In this document: one piece after another, positions 36,029 through 41,127 of the stretch
Position numbering within the stretch: the first letter of the stretch is position 1
Layout: each line of letters begins with the position of its first letter
Source: a virus
IMG/VR virus record: IMGVR_UViG_3300037205_000008
Location: 1-41,127 of that record
Length of the DNA stretch: 41,127 nucleotides
Reading direction: 5' to 3' (one strand)
Made by a program: the position numbers and the translations under genes
The notes under the pieces: model-generated
What the model saw: only the letters and a program-made list of their open reading frames with translations
Told to the model about the DNA's origin: nothing
Database searches by the model: none

Positions 36029-36600
36029 TTGGATTGCTCCTTGATGTAGGCGTCGCGCATGGCGTTCCAAATGTTATGCGCGCATTCAAGGTCGTCTGTC
36101 ATTAAGTCGTCGCCGGCATCTTTCATTTTTTCGTTCGGCTCCATCGGCGCCAGCCAAAATCCCTCCGGCACTGCTGGTGCAACGTAGAGCGGTTCCCAAT
36201 TGGCCTCATCCGGCAGTCCTTTTGGCGACTCCCACCGAAAGGCATGCGACTCTCCGCCCATTATTGAGAGTGGCACACGATTTCGCCACGCTACCGGCAC
36301 CGGCTCCGGCACTGCTGGTGCGGCGGGAGGGGCGGCTAGTGGTTGTCCTGGCGCATACGAGCACACGTCAGTTTTGCCATAATAGTGAGGGCATGCGGCG
36401 CACCGCTCTCCCGGAAAATGGCATTGCCGGGCATCCGGCTCCGGCGATCCCTTGGCGAGCAGGGCGTCGATCATGTCAAGGATTATTCCGCGAGTTTCAC
36501 CTGTACGCGGCGTGTTTTCCCAATTGGGCAACGCATCGCCCGCGCACAGGTCTTTAATCTGCCGCAGCAAGGCCAGCGCGTCTTGTGTCGTGTCGGTCAT
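36025..36600 (-). CDS. Hypothetical protein with Cys cluster and Pro/Ala linker (191 aa)
   Basis: Helical N-terminus (DALALLRQIKDLCAGDALP), then a Cys-rich patch CHFPGERCAACPHYYGKTDVC that could bind zinc, a Pro/Ala linker (AAPPAAPAVPEPVPVAWR), and a C-terminal half with WEPLYVAPAVPEGFWLAPMEP. The last block is a familiar pattern in phage early proteins, where it recurs as a short module, but its role is unknown. Overlaps both neighbours. Confidence 0.65.
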   Translation of the reverse strand: MTDTTQDALALLRQIKDLCAGDALPNWENTPRTGETRGIILDMIDALLAKGSPEPDARQCHFPGERCAACPHYYGKTDVCSYAPGQPLAAPPAAPAVPEPVPVAWRNRVPLSIMGGESHAFRWESPKGLPDEANWEPLYVAPAVPEGFWLAPMEPNEKMKDAGDDLMTDDLECAHNIWNAMRDAYIKEQSK

Positions 36601-36770
36601 TTGGCCCTCTCTGCGAGCATGGCGTCGGCGAATTTATAAGCGTCTACGGCCCAACCTGAGTAAGTGTCAGAACTTCTATTAGGATCAGATAGAAGTCCAG
36701 TCAACGCCGCCGCCGCGAAGTAATCGCGCAGGGTCAATTCTTCTGCCGGGTGCTCAGGTGGTTCGGTCAT
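36597..36770 (-). CDS. Small hypothetical protein (57 aa)
   Basis: Protein MTEPPEHPAEELTLRDYFAA... ends VDAYKFADAMLAERAK. The pattern LTLRDYFAA...L...L, then AY..ADAML, is one I recall from many phage and prophage early genes. It fills the gap between two genes with 4-base overlaps on each side. The start context ACGATGACCGAA is repeated at the gene starting at 39427. Confidence 0.7.
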   Translation of the reverse strand: MTEPPEHPAEELTLRDYFAAAALTGLLSDPNRSSDTYSGWAVDAYKFADAMLAERAK

Positions 36771-36952
36771 CGTTGCTCTCCATTGCGTAGTGCGCTCTCC
36801 AATCCTCGATTCGCCCGTCTCAACCGTGCGACTTCCGCATTCAGCCGTGCGACATGATCTGCCGCAGCGTCGAGTCTGTCAGCGATGCCAGAGCGATTAC
36901 CACGGATCATGCGGACTTGCTCGGCGGCGAGACGGAGGGTGCGGGGGGTCAT
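36767..36952 (-). CDS. Small helical Arg/Ala-rich protein (61 aa)
   Basis: The start at 36952 is used because it overlaps the preceding stop; upstream sequence in the frame is not protein-like. The protein is a coiled-coil candidate (GIADRLDAAADHVARLNAEV, RLRRANRGLESALRNGE). It may be a small oligomer or an adaptor; no family recognised. Confidence 0.6.
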   Translation of the reverse strand: MTPRTLRLAAEQVRMIRGNRSGIADRLDAAADHVARLNAEVARLRRANRGLESALRNGEQR

Positions 36953-37167
36953 GCGCGCACTACTTTTTCGCCACAACGATCCATCGGCTCGTACTTGCGC
37001 CAAAATCTCGGCATCGATTCTCTTGGAGCTAATATCTTGGCGTACGCGACCTCTGGCGCGCTTACTAGACTTCGGCCGCCGCGAAAATCGTACTGGTACA
37101 CAAGCAAATCCATGCCATGCTCGGCGCCGATTTTTTGCAGGGCTTCGATGTACTCCGCTAGGGTCAT
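36949..37167 (-). CDS. Small hypothetical protein (72 aa)
   Basis: Begins MTLAEYIEALQKIGAEHGMD followed by a strand (LLVYQYDFRGGR) and a C-terminal basic region (RFWRKYEPMDRCGEKVVRA). The N-terminal pattern of a helix followed by a GMD-L-VY strand is common in small phage proteins of unknown function. ATG 37167 uses the ribosome-binding site of junction repeat 2, copy A. Confidence 0.65.
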   Translation of the reverse strand: MTLAEYIEALQKIGAEHGMDLLVYQYDFRGGRSLVSAPEVAYAKILAPRESMPRFWRKYEPMDRCGEKVVRA

Positions 37168-37196
37168 TGCTCCACTCCCGGTTCCGCCGCGCACTC
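37164..37196 (-). repeat. Gene-junction repeat 2, copy A
   Basis: These 33 bp match 37433-37465 with one difference (37182/37451). On the minus strand the unit encodes the tail ECAAEPGVEQ and stop, and contains GGAGTGGAGCA followed by the next gene's ATG. It links 37164..37436 to 36949..37167. Confidence 0.88.
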
Positions 37197-37436
37197 CATA
37201 GGGCGCGCTGGCCGCTCGTTTCCGTACAGAATGAACTCAAACCATCCGCCATCACTATCGTCTATGGCGGCGTCCCGGCATTCCGGATGCATCTTGACGG
37301 TGGTAGCTTCGCCGCCGCCGTCATACCAGCGCCAGCGCCAATAGCTCTCTCCGACCTTTACGCGGTCGCCGCACCATGAGCATCGATGCCGCACCAAGGC
37401 GCCCTTGATGAGCACCGGATCAGTAGCGTAGCTCAT
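37164..37436 (-). CDS. Small zinc-finger-like protein (90 aa)
   Basis: CSWCGDRVKVGESYWRWRW, then MHPEC, form a C..C...H...C pattern typical of a phage zinc ribbon with a WRW strand (residues about 18-55). The tail ECAAEPGVEQ is the same as that of the upstream gene. ATG 37436 uses the ribosome-binding site of junction repeat 2, copy B. Function unknown; nucleic-acid or protein binding are both possible. Confidence 0.65.
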   Translation of the reverse strand: MSYATDPVLIKGALVRHRCSWCGDRVKVGESYWRWRWYDGGGEATTVKMHPECRDAAIDDSDGGWFEFILYGNERPARPMECAAEPGVEQ

Positions 37437-37465
37437 TGCTCCACTCCCGGCTCCGCCGCGCACTC
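37433..37465 (-). repeat. Gene-junction repeat 2, copy B
   Basis: Partner of 37164-37196 (32 of 33 identical). It joins 37433..37651 to 37164..37436. The two copies enclose the zinc-finger-like gene, so recombination between them would delete or duplicate exactly one gene in frame with its signals. Confidence 0.88.
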
Positions 37466-37651
37466 TGACAGCCAGTAGTGATCGTGCGGATATGCCACAG
37501 ACTCAAACGCGGCGACAAGCGATGCCTTGCGCTGCTCGCACGCCTCTCGACTGGCGAATAGCTGCAGCCCGAACGTCGGCTGCGGTACCGATGGATCAGG
37601 GCCGAGCCACAGGAGTTGCAGGGTGTAGACGATTGCGGTGAGATTGGTCAT
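37433..37651 (-). CDS. Small hypothetical protein (72 aa), possible secreted or membrane-associated
   Basis: The N-terminus (TNLTAIVYTLQLLWLG) is hydrophobic and may be a short signal or membrane segment. Then FGLQLFASREACEQRKASLVAAFES is a helix with one Cys, followed by YPHDHYWLSECAAEPGVEQ. The two Cys residues could pair if the product is exported. The last ten residues are the junction-repeat tail. Confidence 0.6.
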   Translation of the reverse strand: MTNLTAIVYTLQLLWLGPDPSVPQPTFGLQLFASREACEQRKASLVAAFESVAYPHDHYWLSECAAEPGVEQ

Positions 37652-37941
37652 TTCGGCAGTAGTTCATTGGTGGGGGTGGGAACAAACTCCATGATCTTGC
37701 TGCGGTACTTACGCAACCATTCGCCAGTTACCGCGACCTTGATTAAATCGCCGTGAGGATGCAAGACATGCACAACAACAACGTCGCCGTTAACGATTGC
37801 GTAATTGTCGGCATCCTGTTGATCGGCCCATTTTTCCGCGGCCCGAGTCGGAGTAATAGCGTAAATATCATCGGCCGCTGTATGGTCGGCGGCATCAGGA
37901 TTCCACACGAGATACCGCGTTAAATCTGATGCGCGACTCAT
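37648..37941 (-). CDS. Hypothetical protein (97 aa)
   Basis: The protein starts MSRASDLTRYLVWNPDAAD and contains YAITPTRAAEKWADQQDAD, NGDVVVVHVLHPHGD and KVAVTGEW. The order (short strand, helix with AAEKWA, strand) is one I recall from several phage early proteins, but it is unnamed. ATG 37941 follows GGAGGTG, an excellent ribosome-binding site, and overlaps the preceding stop. Confidence 0.65.
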   Translation of the reverse strand: MSRASDLTRYLVWNPDAADHTAADDIYAITPTRAAEKWADQQDADNYAIVNGDVVVVHVLHPHGDLIKVAVTGEWLRKYRSKIMEFVPTPTNELLPK

Positions 37942-38327
37942 CGCACCTCCACTAGCGCACCCACGATCACAAGCACCGCAACTGCTGCGACCATGCCCCA
38001 TCCGTACATGCCGCGCCCCAATCGACGCACCTGGCGCTGCCGGCGCTCTGTCTCCATCCTCTCGGCGATGATCATGGATGCGGCCTCCTTCGGCTCGATC
38101 AGCCGTGCGTTGTGCAGCGGCGACCGCGGCGACAGGTAGTGCTCAATGGCTGGCTGGCGAGGGATCGGCGCACGGCCTCGGCGTGCGAACGCTGCTCGGG
38201 TGAACTCGGCAGCAGCACGCGAGGCATCGGCGGCATTGAAGTAGATCGGATCGCCCTGATAGCTGTCAGTGCCGACAACTCTCCAGCGGCCGTGGCCGGC
38301 GTAGTGCGCGGTGTAGATGGTGCTCAT
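37938..38327 (-). CDS. Hypothetical protein with C-terminal membrane anchor (129 aa)
   Basis: Residues 1-85 are soluble and Arg-rich (RWRVVGTDSYQGDPIYFNA, AAAEFTRAAFARRGRA). A basic stretch RRQRQVRRLGRGM leads into a C-terminal transmembrane segment (VAAVAVLVIVGALVEV). Tail-anchored topology is likely, with the basic region on the cytoplasmic side. ATG 38327 has GAGGATGAC upstream. Confidence 0.6.
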   Translation of the reverse strand: MSTIYTAHYAGHGRWRVVGTDSYQGDPIYFNAADASRAAAEFTRAAFARRGRAPIPRQPAIEHYLSPRSPLHNARLIEPKEAASMIIAERMETERRQRQVRRLGRGMYGWGMVAAVAVLVIVGALVEVR

Positions 38328-38328
38328 G

Positions 38329-38574
38329 TCATCCTCGGATGGTTGTCACGTCAACTCGCCCGTGACGAGCTGTGATCGTTTGAACGCCGCCGTGCCGCAA
38401 AAAGCAGAAGTCGGCAATCTCTTCGTGGTAGATGCCTGCGGCCGAACATTGATCGGCGGTCGCCTCGATATCCTCTGCCATCACAAAATGCTCAGACTCG
38501 ATTTGCAGGTCATAGTCGATGGTATGGCCGTTGTTCTTGCACTTGGCGGCGAACCTGATTCGGTAGATGTTCAC
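38329..38574 (-). CDS. Hypothetical protein (81 aa)
   Basis: GTG 38574 overlaps the preceding stop (GTGA). The sequence VNIYRIRFAAKCKNNG, IDYDLQIES, VMAEDIEATADQC and EIADFCF suggests a beta-sheet domain with a helix. A similar small phage protein pattern (Y.I.F...C..N) is familiar but unnamed. It immediately follows the TGT/DpdA-like gene and may be co-expressed with it. Confidence 0.6.
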   Translation of the reverse strand: MNIYRIRFAAKCKNNGHTIDYDLQIESEHFVMAEDIEATADQCSAAGIYHEEIADFCFLRHGGVQTITARHGRVDVTTIRG

Positions 38575-39248
38575 AGCGACAGACTCCCTTGCGTTGCGTG
38601 CTGCTTCCATTTGGCCGGGCACTGGATGCGGTCGATAGTCTCGGCATTGCACTCGGCGCACCCTGTGTTGCGCTTGAAGTTCTGCGCGACGTTCGTGGAA
38701 TCGGCAGACGCGAGCGGCCAGCATTCGCCGACCTGTCCGAGCATTCGGAGGCCGTGCACCCACGGCAGACGACGATGGCGCTTCTCTAGCGCGTTGAAAG
38801 CCTCATCCATCCGCGCGCACCACGCATCCCCGCCCACGTCCCAATACCTCGCCGTAGAACCGAAGCAAATGCGCGGCCAAGCGTCGGCCAGCTCAAGCAG
38901 ATAGTCCAGCGATAGGCCAAGGTGCCATACGGGCGCCCCAAACGTCCCGTGCGGCCACCGAGCAACCATGTCGCGCTGTTGCTCCACGGTGCCGTCTATC
39001 ACGTCAGGGATGATGGCCCAATGCGGGTGCTCCAGTACCGGATCGAGCCATGCCAGATAGCCCTTTTCGTTGAACGGCTCGCCGCGAGTGAACGCACTGA
39101 ACGCGCCGTTATCGAACATCACGGATTGGCCGATCTGGACGCAGCACGCAAGGTCATCCGGCCGCGCGAAGCTGACGCAGAAGTGGCGTCCAGCCATGCG
39201 CAGCAACTGCTCGCGCGGCGTGATCGGCGTGCCGTGATAGTGGATCAC
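38571..39248 (-). CDS. TGT/DpdA-like 7-deazaguanine DNA-modification protein (225 aa)
   Basis: Tgt and DpdA exchange guanine for a 7-deazaguanine in tRNA or DNA, using two Asp residues. Here SVMFDNGAFSAF (Asp about 46) stands where Tgt has TDSGGFQ, and SADSTNVAQN near residues 183-192 could supply the second Asp. PDVIDGTVEQQRD and ICFGSTARY fit TIM-barrel strands. The protein is far shorter than Tgt (about 375 aa). A C-terminal CAEC...C group may bind zinc. No preQ0 synthesis genes (folE, queD, queE, queC) are present, so the base would come from the host. The GTG at 39248 is chosen for its GTGA overlap; ATG 39266 is an alternative. Confidence 0.6.
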   Translation of the reverse strand: MIHYHGTPITPREQLLRMAGRHFCVSFARPDDLACCVQIGQSVMFDNGAFSAFTRGEPFNEKGYLAWLDPVLEHPHWAIIPDVIDGTVEQQRDMVARWPHGTFGAPVWHLGLSLDYLLELADAWPRICFGSTARYWDVGGDAWCARMDEAFNALEKRHRRLPWVHGLRMLGQVGECWPLASADSTNVAQNFKRNTGCAECNAETIDRIQCPAKWKQHATQGSLSL

Positions 39249-39427
39249 TTGATTGCCCCATTCCATCGTTTCTGCGGTCCCGACAATTGCCGGCGCCGGT
39301 TCTCTGCGGCTTGCTTTGCGGCTTCACGCTCGCGTAGTCCACGCTCGATCTGCAAAGACGTACGCTGGCGTGCGGTATCGACTGCGCTGCGCCAGATGGC
39401 GGCGCGTTCAGAAGGGGATTCGGTCAT
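39245..39427 (-). CDS. Small basic helical protein (60 aa)
   Basis: Helical and strongly basic (TARQRTSLQIERGLREREAAK) with tail QKRWNGAIK. The start at 39427 overlaps the end of the SSB-like gene by 20 bases; a GTG at 39436 is an alternative. It sits between the recombination module and the TGT/DpdA-like gene. Function unknown. Confidence 0.55.
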   Translation of the reverse strand: MTESPSERAAIWRSAVDTARQRTSLQIERGLREREAAKQAAENRRRQLSGPQKRWNGAIK

Positions 39428-39638
39428 CGTCGCCACCCTGGGGCGCGGTATTGCGCTCTTCCTTCGGCTTGATCTGCAAGGAGTAAAACTCGCCGCGCTT
39501 GCCGTCCTTGATCCATCCGGAAATCTCCATCGTGACGCCGTTCAGCAGGCAAGTACCCTTCCAGTCCGGAGCCTTCGGGTTGCCTTTCTTGTCGTTGCGG
39601 AAGAGGGAACCTTGCCCCTCGCGTTGTTCGTATGGCAT
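39408..39638 (-). CDS. Small ssDNA-binding-like protein with SSB-type acidic tail (76 aa)
   Basis: The C-terminus is GGDDDRIPF, almost the DDDIPF tip with which bacterial SSB recruits partner proteins. Before it, KGTCLLNGVTMEISGWIKDG and FYSLQIKPKEE look like OB-fold strands, but the domain is shorter than that of SSB (about 110 aa). It follows the nuclease gene, as an SSB often does in phage recombination modules. ATG 39638 overlaps the preceding stop within the GGGGGCGTGATG junction that is also at 426-437. Confidence 0.7.
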   Translation of the reverse strand: MPYEQREGQGSLFRNDKKGNPKAPDWKGTCLLNGVTMEISGWIKDGKRGEFYSLQIKPKEERNTAPQGGDDDRIPF

Positions 39639-40252
39639 CACGCCCCCGTTGTAAATGCTTCGAATAGTTGATCGACGTAAGCCAAGAACTCGGCGGCCTG
39701 CTCTTCAATCTCCGCAATTTTCGACTGCGGGGGCTCGAATCGGCGCACGAACAATTGCAGTTTCGGGTTCTGAATCCTCGGATCGAAAGCGACAAAATCC
39801 ACGTACTTCCTCCCGGTGCACGCGAGCTGGACAAGCATCTGCGGCTGATGCTCTTCCGGTACGACTCCCTCTTTCCGCCATGCGATGTACTTGACGGTGG
39901 TCGGGCATTTCGCCTCAAGCAAGCCATCGGAATCAATAAGCCGATCCGGAGTTGCGCCCAAGCACTCAATTTTGGGATGCGGGAACCATCCGGCTTTGTG
40001 CGTGAGATTGCCGCTCTGGGCCTCGTATAGCTCGCAGGCGCCGGCTTCGTTGTCCAAGCCCCACTGCATTGCGGGGGTGACGTAGTGATCCACAGCGACC
40101 CCTGTAACGCGTTCTGCAACGATCTGGAATGCAAGGGTCTGCCGCGATTCGGACCAGCCGGATTTAGTCCGCTTGATCGCCAGGCCGATCTGCGACGCGC
40201 CAAGGTTCCCGACGCGCGCCGGTATCCAAAGTTTGGAATCCTGTGGGATCAT
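39638..40252 (-). CDS. Phage recombination exonuclease, lambda Exo/YqaJ-like (204 aa)
   Basis: Processive 5'-3' resection of DNA ends, making 3' single strands for the annealing protein. The catalytic triad is visible as ATPDRLI (Asp103) and LLEAKC (Glu113, Lys115), with the same spacing as lambda Exo Asp119, Glu129, Lys131. Family length is about 200-226 aa. Also typical are PAMQWGLDNEAGACELYE (helix of the fold) and PEEHQPQMLVQLACTG. It overlaps the annealing-protein gene by 4 bases. Confidence 0.88.
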   Translation of the reverse strand: MIPQDSKLWIPARVGNLGASQIGLAIKRTKSGWSESRQTLAFQIVAERVTGVAVDHYVTPAMQWGLDNEAGACELYEAQSGNLTHKAGWFPHPKIECLGATPDRLIDSDGLLEAKCPTTVKYIAWRKEGVVPEEHQPQMLVQLACTGRKYVDFVAFDPRIQNPKLQLFVRRFEPPQSKIAEIEEQAAEFLAYVDQLFEAFTTGA

Positions 40253-40824
40253 GCCGCCGCCTTGATGGCTGGACGCTTGAAAGCGGCGTGTTCAGGGGTT
40301 GCGATGGCCGCAGATCGAAACTCTTCCGTTTGTGCTTTCCACCAGTCGGCGTACGTGCCGCTGGCTTTCGCGTTGGCGGCAGCGGTCTGCAATGCCGGCG
40401 TCCAGGGGGACGGCGCCTGCATAGGCGCATGAGGCTTTTCCGCCGCCGCGTTGCCATCGTCGTCAATCGGCGCCAGTCCCACCATCCCCATGAGGGAATA
40501 TCGGCGAGCGTAAGTCGCGGCAGACCCGAATCCGTGGCTGTCCCGCTTGCCGACCGGGACCTCGAAAACCTCCGAAAGCCATTCCCCTGAGGTATGGGCC
40601 AGCATCGTTTCGCAGGCCACTCCCGTTTCGGTCGAGCGGATCGCCTGGACTACGGCAATTCCCCGCTTGGACAGGGGTCCTCGGATAGACTCCCAGACGG
40701 CTCCAAGGTCCGCATACCGGCTTCTGAACGCCGGGTTGACGTTTCCCTTGACCGCGCCCTCAATCTCGCCCTGGGCCTCGGCAAGGGCCTTGGCAAGCCC
40801 TGCAATGCTGTCGCTGCGAATCAT
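40249..40824 (-). CDS. erf: ERF-type single-strand annealing recombinase (191 aa)
   Basis: Anneals complementary single strands and, in P22, circularises the genome by recombination between terminal repeats. Residues about 12-125 show the family pattern: LAEAQGEIEGAVKGNVNPAF, YADLGAVWESIRGPLSKRGI, and SHGFGSAATYARRYSLMGM, the most conserved block. The C-terminal third is a Pro/Ala linker and a tail with WTPALQTAAANAKA. ATG 40824 follows the near-perfect AAAGGAGG at ideal spacing; the longer upstream frame lacks such a signal. Confidence 0.9.
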   Translation of the reverse strand: MIRSDSIAGLAKALAEAQGEIEGAVKGNVNPAFRSRYADLGAVWESIRGPLSKRGIAVVQAIRSTETGVACETMLAHTSGEWLSEVFEVPVGKRDSHGFGSAATYARRYSLMGMVGLAPIDDDGNAAAEKPHAPMQAPSPWTPALQTAAANAKASGTYADWWKAQTEEFRSAAIATPEHAAFKRPAIKAAA

Positions 40825-41039
40825 CAGTACCTCCTTTGTCCAGGCGCGCGGCCGCATGCCCACGCCTCACCATGACTGCTACGCACAACTACCAAAACGC
40901 CGCCGCACCGCTCCACTGCTCGCGCGTTGTCGACCGCAGCCTCGAGCCGCGCATCCCGCAGCGATTGCGCGTACTCGCAGACGACTACAAATGCGACCGC
41001 TAGGCCGACCAGGGCGCCGATGTAGCGGGCGTGGGTCAT
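40824..41039 (-). CDS. Small membrane protein (71 aa), complete copy
   Basis: N-terminal hydrophobic segment (GALVGLAVAFVVVCEYA, about residues 8-24) followed by a basic-acidic helix (QSLRDARLEAAVDNARAVER) and a Gly/Val/Cys-containing end. The stop overlaps the erf start (TGATG), so it is directly upstream of the recombination genes. The start codon lies in the terminal redundancy. Single-pass topology with a periplasmic tail is likely; function unknown. Confidence 0.7.
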   Translation of the reverse strand: MTHARYIGALVGLAVAFVVVCEYAQSLRDARLEAAVDNARAVERCGGVLVVVRSSHGEAWACGRAPGQRRY

Positions 41040-41127
41040 CCGAACCTGCTATTGCGGGCGATCATGTCGTCGCGGAGATCGTTTAGCTCTTTCTCGCGGG
41101 CCTTTAGCGCCCCTTCAAGCCGCAGAA
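40980..41127. repeat. Terminal redundancy, right copy
   Basis: Identical to 1-148 except base 41001 (T against C at 22). See the left copy. Confidence 0.95.
41036..41127 (-). CDS. C-terminal part of the coiled-coil protein (second copy of 57..148)
   Basis: The last 30 codons of the gene complete at 57..428, repeated because of the terminal redundancy. The window ends inside the gene. Confidence 0.8.
   Translation of the reverse strand, partial: LRLEGALKAREKELNDLRDDMIARNSRFG

Noticed and set aside
1-41127. tRNA genes
   Set aside because: No cloverleaf-like sequence with a T-arm (GGTTCRA) and matching acceptor stem was noticed in the intergenic gaps; a dedicated search was not possible here.
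1-41127. Integrase, excisionase or attachment site
   Set aside because: No tyrosine or serine recombinase motifs were seen in any of the long ORFs, so temperate integration is not supported.

Overview
The window is an essentially complete genome of a tailed phage with a P22-like short-tail (podovirus) virion plan. Bases 1-148 recur as 40980-41127 with one silent difference, so the unit is 40,979 bp and the map is circular, or circularly permuted with the assembler reading past the join. The sequence is GC-rich and genes are packed with ATGA, TGATG and GTGA overlaps. A GH19 endolysin with a nested Rz/Rz1 spanin pair implies a Gram-negative host, and the general look fits a proteobacterium, but the host cannot be named from sequence alone. 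I saw no integrase, no DNA polymerase, no helicase, no tRNA gene and no CRISPR array.

Layout. (1) A leftward cluster starts near 3.6 kb, runs through base 1 and across the join, and ends at 35.5 kb. It carries about 30 small genes: membrane mini-proteins, a pentapeptide-repeat protein, a protein with a long Ala/Tyr/Asp repeat, and a recombination module (ERF-type annealing protein, lambda-Exo/YqaJ-type nuclease, a small protein with an SSB-like acidic tail). It also encodes a compact TGT/DpdA-like protein that may insert 7-deazaguanines into DNA. (2) A switch region at 3.58-3.66 kb has overlapping divergent promoters and a small HTH gene. (3) A rightward leader follows at 3.98-4.2 kb: promoter, 34-codon ORF and a strong intrinsic terminator. 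(4) Rightward middle genes at 4.4-7.9 kb encode a replication-like protein, an HNH-like zinc protein, a C5-cytosine methyltransferase whose gene is overlapped over about 1.1 kb by a second apparently real gene, a PD-(D/E)XK-type nuclease, a winged-helix protein and a lipoprotein. (5) Late operon 1 at 7.9-26.4 kb encodes small proteins, a GroES-like co-chaperonin, terminase, portal, scaffold, coat, a glycosyltransferase-like protein between two paralogous structural genes, a beta-helix tailspike, gp4- and gp10-like tail proteins and a collagen-like protein. A freestanding HNH endonuclease gene has inserted between gp4 and gp10. (6) Late operon 2 at 26.4-35.5 kb encodes an Asp/Asn-hydroxylase-like oxygenase, a cupin-like protein, three ejection proteins, a tail fibre and the lysis cassette.

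Regulation. Both late operons begin at a gap holding the same 16-bp element (AACTGGTAGCACTCAC) placed 26-27 bp upstream of a -10 hexamer, which suggests an activator-dependent late promoter. Within the leftward cluster, gene-to-gene junctions are themselves repeated: a stretch encoding one gene's C-terminal tail together with the ribosome-binding site and start of the next gene recurs at different places. These junction repeats, the double-coded methyltransferase and the late-promoter element are the most unusual findings.
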